DNA from: Sphingomonas sp. PP-CE-3G-477
GTDB lineage: Bacteria > Pseudomonadota > Alphaproteobacteria > Sphingomonadales > Sphingomonadaceae
Direction: 5' to 3'
Assembly: GCF_003050745.1 (NCBI RefSeq)
Contig: NZ_QAOF01000004.1
Span: forward strand, 62,001 to 126,000
DNA length: 64,000 nucleotides
Part shown: positions 46,746 through 54,573 of the stretch, piece after piece
Position numbering within the stretch: the stretch's first letter is position 1
How the letters are laid out: each line of letters opens with the position of its first letter
Made by a program: the position numbers and the translations under genes
Notes under the pieces: model-generated
The model's database searches: none
What the model saw: only the letters and a program-made list of their open reading frames with translations
Told to the model about the DNA's origin: nothing

Positions 46746-49162
46746 GGATGCGCGGATGTCTGGTCGTCGCGGCGCTCGCCGTCGCCGCTCCCGCGCAGGC
46801 GGGGCAGGGGGCGGTCGACTTGCCGGCGGGGCGCCTTGGGGATGCGGTGCTGGCGCTCGGGCGGCAGTCGGGGACAAGTATCGTCGTCGGCGACCCAGGG
46901 CTTTGGGCGCGGCGCGTGCCCGCGGTACGCGGTCGGATGAGCGCGCGCGAGGCACTCGACCGGCTGGCGAATGCCGCGAATGCCGATGTCGTCGCAGCGG
47001 GCGCTTTCGGGTGGCGGCTGACTGCCCGCACGCCCCGCGTCGTTCGGGTGAAGCGGCCGAAAGTCGTGCCGATCGCCGCACCGCCGGCGGTCCAGGGCGC
47101 GGACATCGTCGTCACCGGCAGCAAGCGCGACGTGCGGCTGCGCGATTTCGCAGGGCAGGTGGCGTTGCTGGACGGGGTCGACCTTGCGCTCGGCGGCGCG
47201 GGCGGGACCGAGGCGATCCTCGCGCGGCTGGCGAGCGTATCGTCGACGCATCTCGGCGCCGGCCGCAACAAGCTGTTCATTCGCGGCATCGCCGATTCCA
47301 GCTTCACCGGACCGACCCAGACCACCGTCGGCCAGTATTTCGGCGACCTGCGGCTGAGCTACAACGCGCCCGATCCGTATTTGCGGTTGTACGATATCGC
47401 GTCGGTCGAGGTGCTCGAAGGACCACAAGGGACGCTGTACGGCGCAGGCTCGCTCGGCGGCATCATCCGCACCGTGCCGAACGCACCCGAACTGGGCGCG
47501 GTGTCGGCGTCGATCGCAGGCGGCCTCTCCGCGACGTGGCACGGCGATCCGGGGGCTGATCTCGGCGCGACGCTGAACGTGCCGCTCGGCGAGCGCGTGG
47601 CGCTGCGCGTCGTCGGCTACGGCGTCAGCGAGGGTGGGTATATCGACAACCCGGTGCTCGACCGCCGCGACGTCAACCGGACTCGGATCGGTGGTGGCCG
47701 GGCGGCGCTGCGGCTCGATGCGGGGAATGGCTGGACGGTCGATCTCGGCGGGATCGGGCAATGGACCAAGGGCGACGACAGCCAGTACGCGGACCGCGAC
47801 GCGCCGCCGCTGACGCGGTCGAGCGCGATCGTGCAGGGCTTCTCGGCGGACTACACGATGGGGCAGGTCGTCGTGTCGGGCACGATCGGCGGGCTGAAGG
47901 TCAAATCCTCGACCGGGATCGTCAGCCAGACGCTGACCGAACGGTACGACGCGACCCAGCCAGCAGTAGATCCGACGCTACCGATTACCAATTGGCCTGC
48001 ATTCGGCAGCCCCCTGACGACGGCCGCGGGCAGTCCGCGCGTGTTCGCGCAGCGCAACGCGACCGACATGATCGCGAACGAGACGCGGGTATGGCGGCCG
48101 ATGCGGAACGGGTTCGGCTGGGTGGTCGGCGGCAGTTACACGCATAATCGCACGCGACTGTCGCGCTCGCTCGGCCCGGTCGATGCGCCCGAGCCGGTAA
48201 CGGGTGTAACCAACAGCATCGACGAGGCGACGCTGTACGGCGAGGGCAGCGTGCAACTGGTGCGCGGGTTGACCGCCACCGCGGGCGCGCGCGTGACCCG
48301 GGCGTGGCTCGCGGGGACCGGCGAGGATATCGCGCCGGCGCGGCTGGAAGTGGTCGCGCTCGCCCGTGCGCGCGTGACGGCGGACCGGATCGAGACGAGC
48401 GTGCTGCCGTCCGCCTCGCTGATCGCGGCGGTGCTGCCGAAGGTGTCGTTGTACGGGCGATACCAGCAGGGTTTTCGACCTGGCGGGCTGGCAATCGAGA
48501 GCGATTTCGTCCGGCGGTTCGAGAATGATCGCGTGCGGACGCTGGAGAGCGGCGTGCGCTTCGGGCTCGCCGGAGTCGATCGCGCGTACCTGACGGCGAG
48601 CGTCTCGCACACGATGTGGCAGGATATCCAGGCGGACTTCATCGATGCGACGGGCCTGCCGAGCACCGCCAACATCGGCGACGGAAGGATCTGGACGTTC
48701 AGCGCGGCGGGCGGTTGGAAGCCGATCGCCGGGCTGACGCTCGATGCGGGCTTCACCTATAACGACAGCCGCGTGACCGAACCGAGCGCGGCGCTGTTCG
48801 TGGCACTCGCGCGGATGAGCCAGGTGCCGAACATCGCGCGCTATGCTGGGCGGCTGGGGGCGGATTACCGGCGTGATGTCGGGCGGGACCTGGAACTGCG
48901 GATGTATGGCTGGGCGCGCTATGTCGGGCGGTCGCGGCTCGGGGTTGGGCCTGTGCTGGGCGAGGAGCAGGGGGATTATCTCGATACCGCGCTCACCGCT
49001 CGGGTCGGGCGGCCGTCGTTGGGCGTGACGCTCGGGGTGACGAACCTGACCGATAGCGTAGGCAACCGGTTCGCGTTGGGGACACCGTTCCAAGTCGGGA
49101 GCGGGCAGATCACGCCACAGCGTCCGCGGGCAATCCGCATCGGCCTGGACGCAGCCTTCTAA
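46742..49162 (+). CDS. TonB-dependent receptor with N-terminal STN signalling domain
   Basis: An 806-residue outer-membrane receptor. A signal peptide ends near AQAGQ; the STN domain follows (LPAGRLGDAVLALGRQSGTS to about residue 100), then the TonB-box-like DIVVTGSK, the plug (NKLFIRGIADSSFTGPTQTT, GPQGTLYGAGSLGGIIRTV) and a barrel ending in DAAF with a terminal phenylalanine. The STN domain signals to FecR on ligand binding. The ligand is unknown; the LYGAGSLGG plug is common to receptors for siderophores, vitamins or glycans. The start is GTG at 46742; an ATG at 46748 is an alternative. Confidence 0.94.
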   Translation: MRMRGCLVVAALAVAAPAQAGQGAVDLPAGRLGDAVLALGRQSGTSIVVGDPGLWARRVPAVRGRMSAREALDRLANAANADVVAAGAFGWRLTARTPRVVRVKRPKVVPIAAPPAVQGADIVVTGSKRDVRLRDFAGQVALLDGVDLALGGAGGTEAILARLASVSSTHLGAGRNKLFIRGIADSSFTGPTQTTVGQYFGDLRLSYNAPDPYLRLYDIASVEVLEGPQGTLYGAGSLGGIIRTVPNAPELGAVSASIAGGLSATWHGDPGADLGATLNVPLGERVALRVVGYGVSEGGYIDNPVLDRRDVNRTRIGGGRAALRLDAGNGWTVDLGGIGQWTKGDDSQYADRDAPPLTRSSAIVQGFSADYTMGQVVVSGTIGGLKVKSSTGIVSQTLTERYDATQPAVDPTLPITNWPAFGSPLTTAAGSPRVFAQRNATDMIANETRVWRPMRNGFGWVVGGSYTHNRTRLSRSLGPVDAPEPVTGVTNSIDEATLYGEGSVQLVRGLTATAGARVTRAWLAGTGEDIAPARLEVVALARARVTADRIETSVLPSASLIAAVLPKVSLYGRYQQGFRPGGLAIESDFVRRFENDRVRTLESGVRFGLAGVDRAYLTASVSHTMWQDIQADFIDATGLPSTANIGDGRIWTFSAAGGWKPIAGLTLDAGFTYNDSRVTEPSAALFVALARMSQVPNIARYAGRLGADYRRDVGRDLELRMYGWARYVGRSRLGVGPVLGEEQGDYLDTALTARVGRPSLGVTLGVTNLTDSVGNRFALGTPFQVGSGQITPQRPRAIRIGLDAAF

Positions 49163-49164
49163 CT

Positions 49165-49193
49165 TCTCTCCCCTCCCTTTCAGGGAGGGGAGC
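49165..49193. repeat. Single hairpin of family C type after the TonB receptor gene
   Basis: CTCTCCCCTCCC-TTTCA-GGGAGGGGAG forms a perfect short stem 3 bases after the receptor stop. It may act as a transcription stop for this operon. Confidence 0.7.
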
Positions 49194-49207
49194 TAGCAAG
49201 CGACAAC

Positions 49208-49699
49208 TCACCCCTTCGCGTTCACCAGTGCTCGCTGATCGGCCGGCAGCAACGCGAGGGCGGTTTTGTAGCAGTCGTCCACGTGTGAATTACCGACAAG
49301 TTTCATCGCGCCGAAGCTGATCGTTGCCGCCACGGCCGAGCCGGCGAACGGGATGAACTTTGCCATCGATCCTACCGCTACCCGGGCGCCGACGCGGCGG
49401 AGGAGGGCGGCGACGATGCGCTTGGTCACCATGCGGCCGATCATCGTGTTGCCCAGACTCGACGCCATCACGAGCGCCTGCTGCGCGAGCTGTGGCTCCA
49501 TCGTCTTCACCTGCTCGTGATCGAGCCCGAAGCGCTTGCTGATCTCGGGCAGCAGCTTGGTTAGCAGGCCGATATCCGCGACGATGTCCGCGCCGGGGAT
49601 CGGCACGACCGCCGCGCCCGCCGACATCACCGAGCGCGTCGTGACGAGGCGCTTGCTGTCGTCGCGGATGCGGTCGAGTTCGGCGATGGTGGTGATCAT
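49208..49699 (-). CDS. DUF697-like hydrophobic protein
   Basis: A 163-residue protein with amphipathic and hydrophobic stretches (SAGAAVVPIPGADIVADIGL near 26-45 and GSMAKFIPFAGSAVAATISF near 110-129). The PIPGADI motif resembles the YcjF/DUF697 C-terminal domain found on GTPase-linked membrane proteins. The function is unknown. The start at 49699 has GGGAAA upstream. The frame continues further but is antisense to the autotransporter region. It is divergent from the autotransporter with about 137 bases between. Confidence 0.6.
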   Translation of the reverse strand: MITTIAELDRIRDDSKRLVTTRSVMSAGAAVVPIPGADIVADIGLLTKLLPEISKRFGLDHEQVKTMEPQLAQQALVMASSLGNTMIGRMVTKRIVAALLRRVGARVAVGSMAKFIPFAGSAVAATISFGAMKLVGNSHVDDCYKTALALLPADQRALVNAKG

Positions 49700-49835
49700 G
49701 CTGGCATTTCCCTGAAGATATCCGCCGCACAACGCGCCGCCTCCGCCATTGTGCCGCACGATAATAAAGCGCGCTTCAAGGTTCGCGAGCCGCGTCTCCG
49801 TCCTCTTCTCGAAAACACATCGAAAAGGGTTCCGT

Positions 49836-52800
49836 ATGCGTCGTCTCCTGCTGACCACCACCTGCCTGTTCGCGGTAACGACGGGCGCCCAGGCGCAGAC
49901 CGTGATCGACACCAAGCGGACCGACGCGGTGCGGACCTCGACGATCAAAGCCGGCGCGCCCGACAATATCCGCATCGCCGCCGCCGGTTCGGTGACGCCG
50001 GCCACCGGCACGGCGGTCACTGTCGACAGCGTCAATTCGGTCACCAACGAAGGCACAATCCAGGTCACCAACGCCGACGGATCGACCGGCATCCTCGCCA
50101 ATGCAGGCACTGGCGGCGGGATCACCAACGCGGCGGCCGGCAAGATCATCATCGACGAAAGCTATGTCGCGACCGACACGGACAAGGACGGCGACCTCGA
50201 CGGTCCGTTCGCGGCGGGCACCGGACGCACCGGCATCCGCACCGCGGGCGCGTATACCGGCGCGATCGTCAACAGCGGCGCGATCACCGTGAAGGGCAAC
50301 AACTCCGCCGGCATCTGGCTCGGCGGACCGCTGACCGGCGCCTTCACGCACGACGGCCAGACCACGGTCACCGGCAACGGATCGACCGGCGTGCGGATCG
50401 CCGACGTCACCGGCAACGTCCGGCTCGCGGGCACGATCGCGGCGATCGGGCAGGGCGCGGTCGCCGCACGCGTCGATGGCGACATCGCGGGTGCGCTGGT
50501 GGTGCAGGGCGCGCTTGGCTCGACCGGCTATCGCTATGCGACGGCGCCGGCCGATACGACCAAGCTCGACCCCGAAGACCTGTTGCAGGGCGGATCCGCG
50601 CTGGTCGTCGCGGGCAACGTGGCGGGCGGAATCATCTTCGCGGTCCCGCCCAAGGACGCGAGCACGACCGATGCCGACGAGGACAAGGACGGTCTTCCCG
50701 ACGCTACCGAAGGCTCGGCCGCGATCACCTCCTACGGCGCGGCGCCAGCGGTGCAGATCGGATCGGGCACGCGCGCCATCGCGATCGGTGCGGTGGCGGG
50801 AACGGGGACCGGCTACGGCCTGATCGTCGATGGCGGCATCGCCGGCAGCGGTGTCTATGGTGGGGTCGAGGGCAACGGCCTGGCGATCGGTGGCCTTGGC
50901 GGCACGGTGACGATCGCGGGCGGGATCGGCATCAACGGCACCGTGGCGGCAACCGCGAACGGCGCGAGTGCGACCGCGTTGAAGATTGGCGTGGGTGCCT
51001 CCACGCCCGAGATCCGTAATGCCGGCACGATCTCCGCGGCAGGCGGCGGCACAACCGCATCGCGTTCGACGGCGGTCCTGGTCGACACCGGCGCATCCGT
51101 CGCCACGATCCGCAACAGCGGTACGATCAAGGCGACCGCGCAGGCCGCCGACGGCACCGCGATCGCCATCCTTGATCGGTCGGGCACCGTCACATTGGTC
51201 GAGAACAGCGGCGGGATCGGCGCGTCGGGCGCGCTTGCGACGTCCGAGCGCAACGTCGCGATCGACCTTTCGGCGAACACCACTGGCACGATCGTTCGCC
51301 AGACCGCAGTCGCGACCGGCATCGCGGCGCCAGCGATCGTCGGCGACGTGCGCTTCGGCAGCGGCAACGACGTGTTCGACGTCGCGGACGGTACGGTCGC
51401 CGGTACCGCGCGATTCGGCACCGGCAACAACCGCCTCGCGCTATCGGGCGACGCCAATTTCACCGGCGGCGCGGTGTTCGGTGCGGGCAACGACGCGCTC
51501 ACGCTTGCGGGGACTTCGGTGTTCAGCGGCGCGGCGGACTTCGGTGGCGGTGCCGACACGCTGACGCTCGGCGGCACGTCGCGCTTCTCCGGCACGCTCG
51601 CCAATGCGCAAGGGCTCGCGGTCGCAGTCAGCGGCGGCACGCTGGACATCACCCGGGCCGCGTCGATCGCCTCGCTTGCGGTGACCGGGGGCGGCGTGCT
51701 GGCGGTGACGCTCGACAAGACCGGCGGCACCGGCACGATGATCCAGGTTGCCGGCACCGCATCGTTCGACAAGGATTCGAAGCTCGCGCTGCGGCTCACC
51801 AGCGTCGTCGATGCGGAGGGCCGCTACACCGTCCTGCGCGCCGGCACGCTGACGGGCGCTGCAAACCTCACCGCGACCACGACGTTGCTCCCGTTCCTCT
51901 ACAAGGGCAGCATCGCGACCGGCACGGGCAACGACCTCGCGGTCGACGTGGCGCGCAAATCGTCGACCGAACTCGGGCTCAACCGTTCCCAGGCATCGGC
52001 GTATGATGCGATCTACAAGGCGCTCGGCAGCGACGCCAAGATCGGCGGCGCGTTTCTCAATATCACCGACGGCGACGCGTTCCGCGGTTCGGTCCGCCAG
52101 ATGTTGCCCGACCATGCCGGCGGCACGTTCGAGGCGGTCACGATGGGCTCGCGCGCGACGGCCCGCGTGCTCGCCGACCCGCACGGCCCGTTCAAGGACG
52201 AGGGCAAATGGGGCTATTGGGTGACGCAGGTCGCGTGGGGGACATCGAAGAGCGTCGCGGATACCGCAGGCTACGACATCAGCGGCTGGGGCGTTTCGGC
52301 AGGCGCGGAGTACAAGACCGGCGTCGGCAATTTCGGCACCTCGATCGCCTATCTCCACGGACAGGACGCGGACGACGGCACGGACAATGAAGTGAATTCG
52401 GACCAGTATGAGCTGGCCGGATACTGGCGCGGGCGTTGGGGCAGGCTGCAGGCCAACGCGCGGGCGTCGGGGGCGAAGGTGAAGTTCGACGGTATCCGGC
52501 AGTTCACCGGTGCTATCGGCAGCGAGGCGGTTGCCCGGACCGCGAAGGGCGAGTGGGACGGTACGCTCTACGCCGCATCCGGCGGGCTGTCGTATGAAGC
52601 AGGCAAGGGCATGCTGATCTTTCGCCCGGTGCTCGCGATCGATTACTACAAGTTGAAGGAAGACGGCTATGGCGAGACCGGCGGCGGCAAGGCGATCGAC
52701 CTCGTCGTCAGGTCACGCACGAGCGACGAGCTGGCGGTTACGGGCAGCGGCGCGCTGGGGCTGAACTTTGGTGGTCCCGAGTACCAGGACGGCTGGTTCC

Positions 52801-53042
52801 GCGTCGAAGCGGAGGGCGGGCGCCGGCAGCTCGTTGGTGGTGGGCTCGGCGCGACCACCGCATCGTTCGAGGGCGGCCAGTCGTTCACGCTGACTCCCGA
52901 CAAGCGCACCAGCGGCTGGGTCGGCAAGCTGCGCGGCGTCGGTGGCAACGGCATCTTCCGCATGGGCGGCGAGTTCAACGCCGAGCAGCAGCAGGGCCGC
53001 GTCGCGCTGTCGCTGCGCGCGAGCCTGCAGATCGGGCTCTGA
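49836..53042 (+). CDS. Autotransporter (type V secretion) with calcium-type repeat loops
   Basis: A 1068-residue autotransporter with a signal peptide (AQAQ, residue 21), a long passenger built of short strand repeats (for example VNSVTNEGTIQVTNADGSTG, with IRNAGTISAAGGG and IRNSGTIKATAQ), and a C-terminal barrel from about residue 790 ending ASLQIGL. Two acidic loops DTDKDGDLDGP (about 139) and DADEDKDGLPDATEG (about 281) look like thrombospondin type-3 calcium sites. Passengers of this beta-helix type are commonly adhesins or matrix proteins. The start at 49836 was chosen over an extension of 29 codons because it begins the signal peptide. Confidence 0.92.
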   Translation: MRRLLLTTTCLFAVTTGAQAQTVIDTKRTDAVRTSTIKAGAPDNIRIAAAGSVTPATGTAVTVDSVNSVTNEGTIQVTNADGSTGILANAGTGGGITNAAAGKIIIDESYVATDTDKDGDLDGPFAAGTGRTGIRTAGAYTGAIVNSGAITVKGNNSAGIWLGGPLTGAFTHDGQTTVTGNGSTGVRIADVTGNVRLAGTIAAIGQGAVAARVDGDIAGALVVQGALGSTGYRYATAPADTTKLDPEDLLQGGSALVVAGNVAGGIIFAVPPKDASTTDADEDKDGLPDATEGSAAITSYGAAPAVQIGSGTRAIAIGAVAGTGTGYGLIVDGGIAGSGVYGGVEGNGLAIGGLGGTVTIAGGIGINGTVAATANGASATALKIGVGASTPEIRNAGTISAAGGGTTASRSTAVLVDTGASVATIRNSGTIKATAQAADGTAIAILDRSGTVTLVENSGGIGASGALATSERNVAIDLSANTTGTIVRQTAVATGIAAPAIVGDVRFGSGNDVFDVADGTVAGTARFGTGNNRLALSGDANFTGGAVFGAGNDALTLAGTSVFSGAADFGGGADTLTLGGTSRFSGTLANAQGLAVAVSGGTLDITRAASIASLAVTGGGVLAVTLDKTGGTGTMIQVAGTASFDKDSKLALRLTSVVDAEGRYTVLRAGTLTGAANLTATTTLLPFLYKGSIATGTGNDLAVDVARKSSTELGLNRSQASAYDAIYKALGSDAKIGGAFLNITDGDAFRGSVRQMLPDHAGGTFEAVTMGSRATARVLADPHGPFKDEGKWGYWVTQVAWGTSKSVADTAGYDISGWGVSAGAEYKTGVGNFGTSIAYLHGQDADDGTDNEVNSDQYELAGYWRGRWGRLQANARASGAKVKFDGIRQFTGAIGSEAVARTAKGEWDGTLYAASGGLSYEAGKGMLIFRPVLAIDYYKLKEDGYGETGGGKAIDLVVRSRTSDELAVTGSGALGLNFGGPEYQDGWFRVEAEGGRRQLVGGGLGATTASFEGGQSFTLTPDKRTSGWVGKLRGVGGNGIFRMGGEFNAEQQQGRVALSLRASLQIGL

Positions 53043-53121
53043 AGCGACAGCTTTTCGGGGGGCGGGGATGGCTCGATTCCGCCTCCGGACTGTTGTCCGC
53101 GCATAAGCGAGGAGTGAACAT

Positions 53122-53394
53122 ATGGCCGACGACCGTCTGAACATCGATACCAAGACTCTCGAGGATAACAGCGACCTGCGCCAGGTCGAGTTCGAGGCCG
53201 AGGTGAGCGAAGAGCGCTATCAGTTCGCGGTGCAATATGATGTGCTCGAAGCGCTCAGCACGGTATCGCCCGAGGGCGATGCGGTGGCTATCTTTCGACA
53301 GCATGCCGACGAGATCGCCGACCTCGGTGTCGTGGCCCTCGCGCGGGATCCGGATCAGGAGATCGTCGTGATCAGCGAGAACGATCTGGACTAG
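53122..53394 (+). CDS. DUF1488-like small acidic protein
   Basis: A 90-residue acidic protein. The segment RYQFAVQYDVLEALSTVSPE near residues 32-51 with a following DAVAIFRQHADEIADLG matches the DUF1488 layout (strand, then helix over the motif F.V..DVLEAL). No function is known. It is preceded by GCGAGGAG, a good ribosome site, 7 bases before the ATG. It is alone between the autotransporter and the methyltransferase gene, with no visible terminator. Confidence 0.7.
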   Translation: MADDRLNIDTKTLEDNSDLRQVEFEAEVSEERYQFAVQYDVLEALSTVSPEGDAVAIFRQHADEIADLGVVALARDPDQEIVVISENDLD

Positions 53395-53458
53395 CGCCGT
53401 CTTCGGGACGATCCTCCCCACCGAATCCGGCACTATCGTCCGGACCGGTGGGAGACGG

Positions 53459-54205
53459 ATGATGAAATCGATCTGGATGGGCGCAACGATGGCAGTGGCA
53501 ATTGCCGGTGGTGCAGTGCCCGCAGGCGCGCAGAAGGCCAGCCCGGCCATCGCCAAGGCGCTGGCCGACCCTGCACGGACGGACCAACAGGGCGACGACG
53601 CGCGGCGCAAGGCGGCCGAGGTGCTGGCTTTCTCGGGGGTCCGGTCCGGTAACGTTGTCGTCGATTACCTTCCGGGTGCCGGGTATTGGACGCGGATCTT
53701 CTCGGGTGTGGTCGGTCCCAAGGGGCGCGTTTATGCGGTATGGCCCGCATCCGGGGCCAAGTACGCCGAGAAGTCGCTACCGGCGTTGCAGGCGCGTGGC
53801 CTCGCCAACGTCACCGCGGAGGTACAGACGACCAACCTACCGACCTCGCCGGTGCCGGTCGACCTGGTCTGGACCGCGCAGAACTACCACGACATCCCCA
53901 ACAAGGGCGCGGGCGAACCGGCGTTGCGTGCGTTCGACGGCGCGGTGTTCCGGATGCTCAAGCGCGGCGGCACGTATATCGTCATCGATCACGCCGATGC
54001 CGCTGGGACGGGCATGAGCGGCACCGAGACGCGTCACCGGATCGATCCGGCGGCGGTGAAGGCGCAGGTCCAGGCGGCGGGCTTCAAGTTCGTCGGCGAA
54101 TCGACCGTGCTGCGCAATCCGGCGGACGACCACAGCAAGGCGGTGTTCGACCCGGAGATCCGCGGCAAGACCGACCAGTTCGTCTACAAGTTCAGGAAGC
54201 CGTAA
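53459..54205 (+). CDS. Exported class I SAM-dependent methyltransferase-like protein
   Basis: A 248-residue protein of the class I methyltransferase fold. Its motif I is VVVDYLPGAGYWTRIFSGVV near residues 66-85, followed by GPKGRVYAVWP. The first 24 residues look like a signal peptide (MMKSIWMGATMAVAIAGGAV, then PAGAQ). An exported SAM-dependent enzyme is odd because the cofactor is not known to be available in the periplasm. Relatives with the same signal are common in alphaproteobacteria. The function is unknown. A double ATG (53459 and 53462) starts it. Confidence 0.8.
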   Translation: MMKSIWMGATMAVAIAGGAVPAGAQKASPAIAKALADPARTDQQGDDARRKAAEVLAFSGVRSGNVVVDYLPGAGYWTRIFSGVVGPKGRVYAVWPASGAKYAEKSLPALQARGLANVTAEVQTTNLPTSPVPVDLVWTAQNYHDIPNKGAGEPALRAFDGAVFRMLKRGGTYIVIDHADAAGTGMSGTETRHRIDPAAVKAQVQAAGFKFVGESTVLRNPADDHSKAVFDPEIRGKTDQFVYKFRKP

Positions 54206-54271
54206 GCGGCGCTGTTTGGGTGGTCCGCGCTGGTCGACGTCGCTTCGGATCGTCGACCAGCCGGGGAATAC

Positions 54272-54346
<75 letters not shown>

Positions 54347-54435
54347 ACTCGCTGGCATCGCTGCCGGCGGAGTGGGGCTAAGAGACGAGGGCGGCGCGGT
54401 TGTCAAGGCATCGCGGCCCGATATAGGGCGTATTT

Positions 54436-54573
54436 ATGGACGATCGGGATCGGAAGGCGGCGGAGAAGGCCGAGCGAATGGCGGCTGCGCTGCGCGAGAA
54501 CCTGCGGCGGCGGAAGGCGCAGGCGCGTGCCGTCGGGGCTGCGCCTGCGGTGAAGGACGAGCCTTCTAGCTGA
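54436..54573 (+). CDS. Small basic helical protein (45 aa)
   Basis: The 45-residue product begins MDDRDRKAAEKAERMAAALR and continues ENLRRRKAQARAVG, an alternating charged helix followed by an alanine-rich tail. It may be an RNA- or ribosome-associated small protein. It follows the tRNA gene and its stop lies within the last codons of the convergent aminopeptidase P gene, an 8-base overlap. TATAGGGCG lies just upstream, so it may be leaderless. The codon use and helical periodicity argue for a real gene. I do not know a function. Confidence 0.65.
   Translation: MDDRDRKAAEKAERMAAALRENLRRRKAQARAVGAAPAVKDEPSS

Noticed and set aside
41662..49162. A lasso-peptide gene cluster (S9 isopeptidase with TonB receptor and FecI/FecR)
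   Set aside because: Sphingomonad lasso clusters do combine such genes, but I see no precursor peptide, no B protein (leader peptidase) and no C protein (asparagine-synthetase-like) here. The S9 enzyme looks like a general peptidase.
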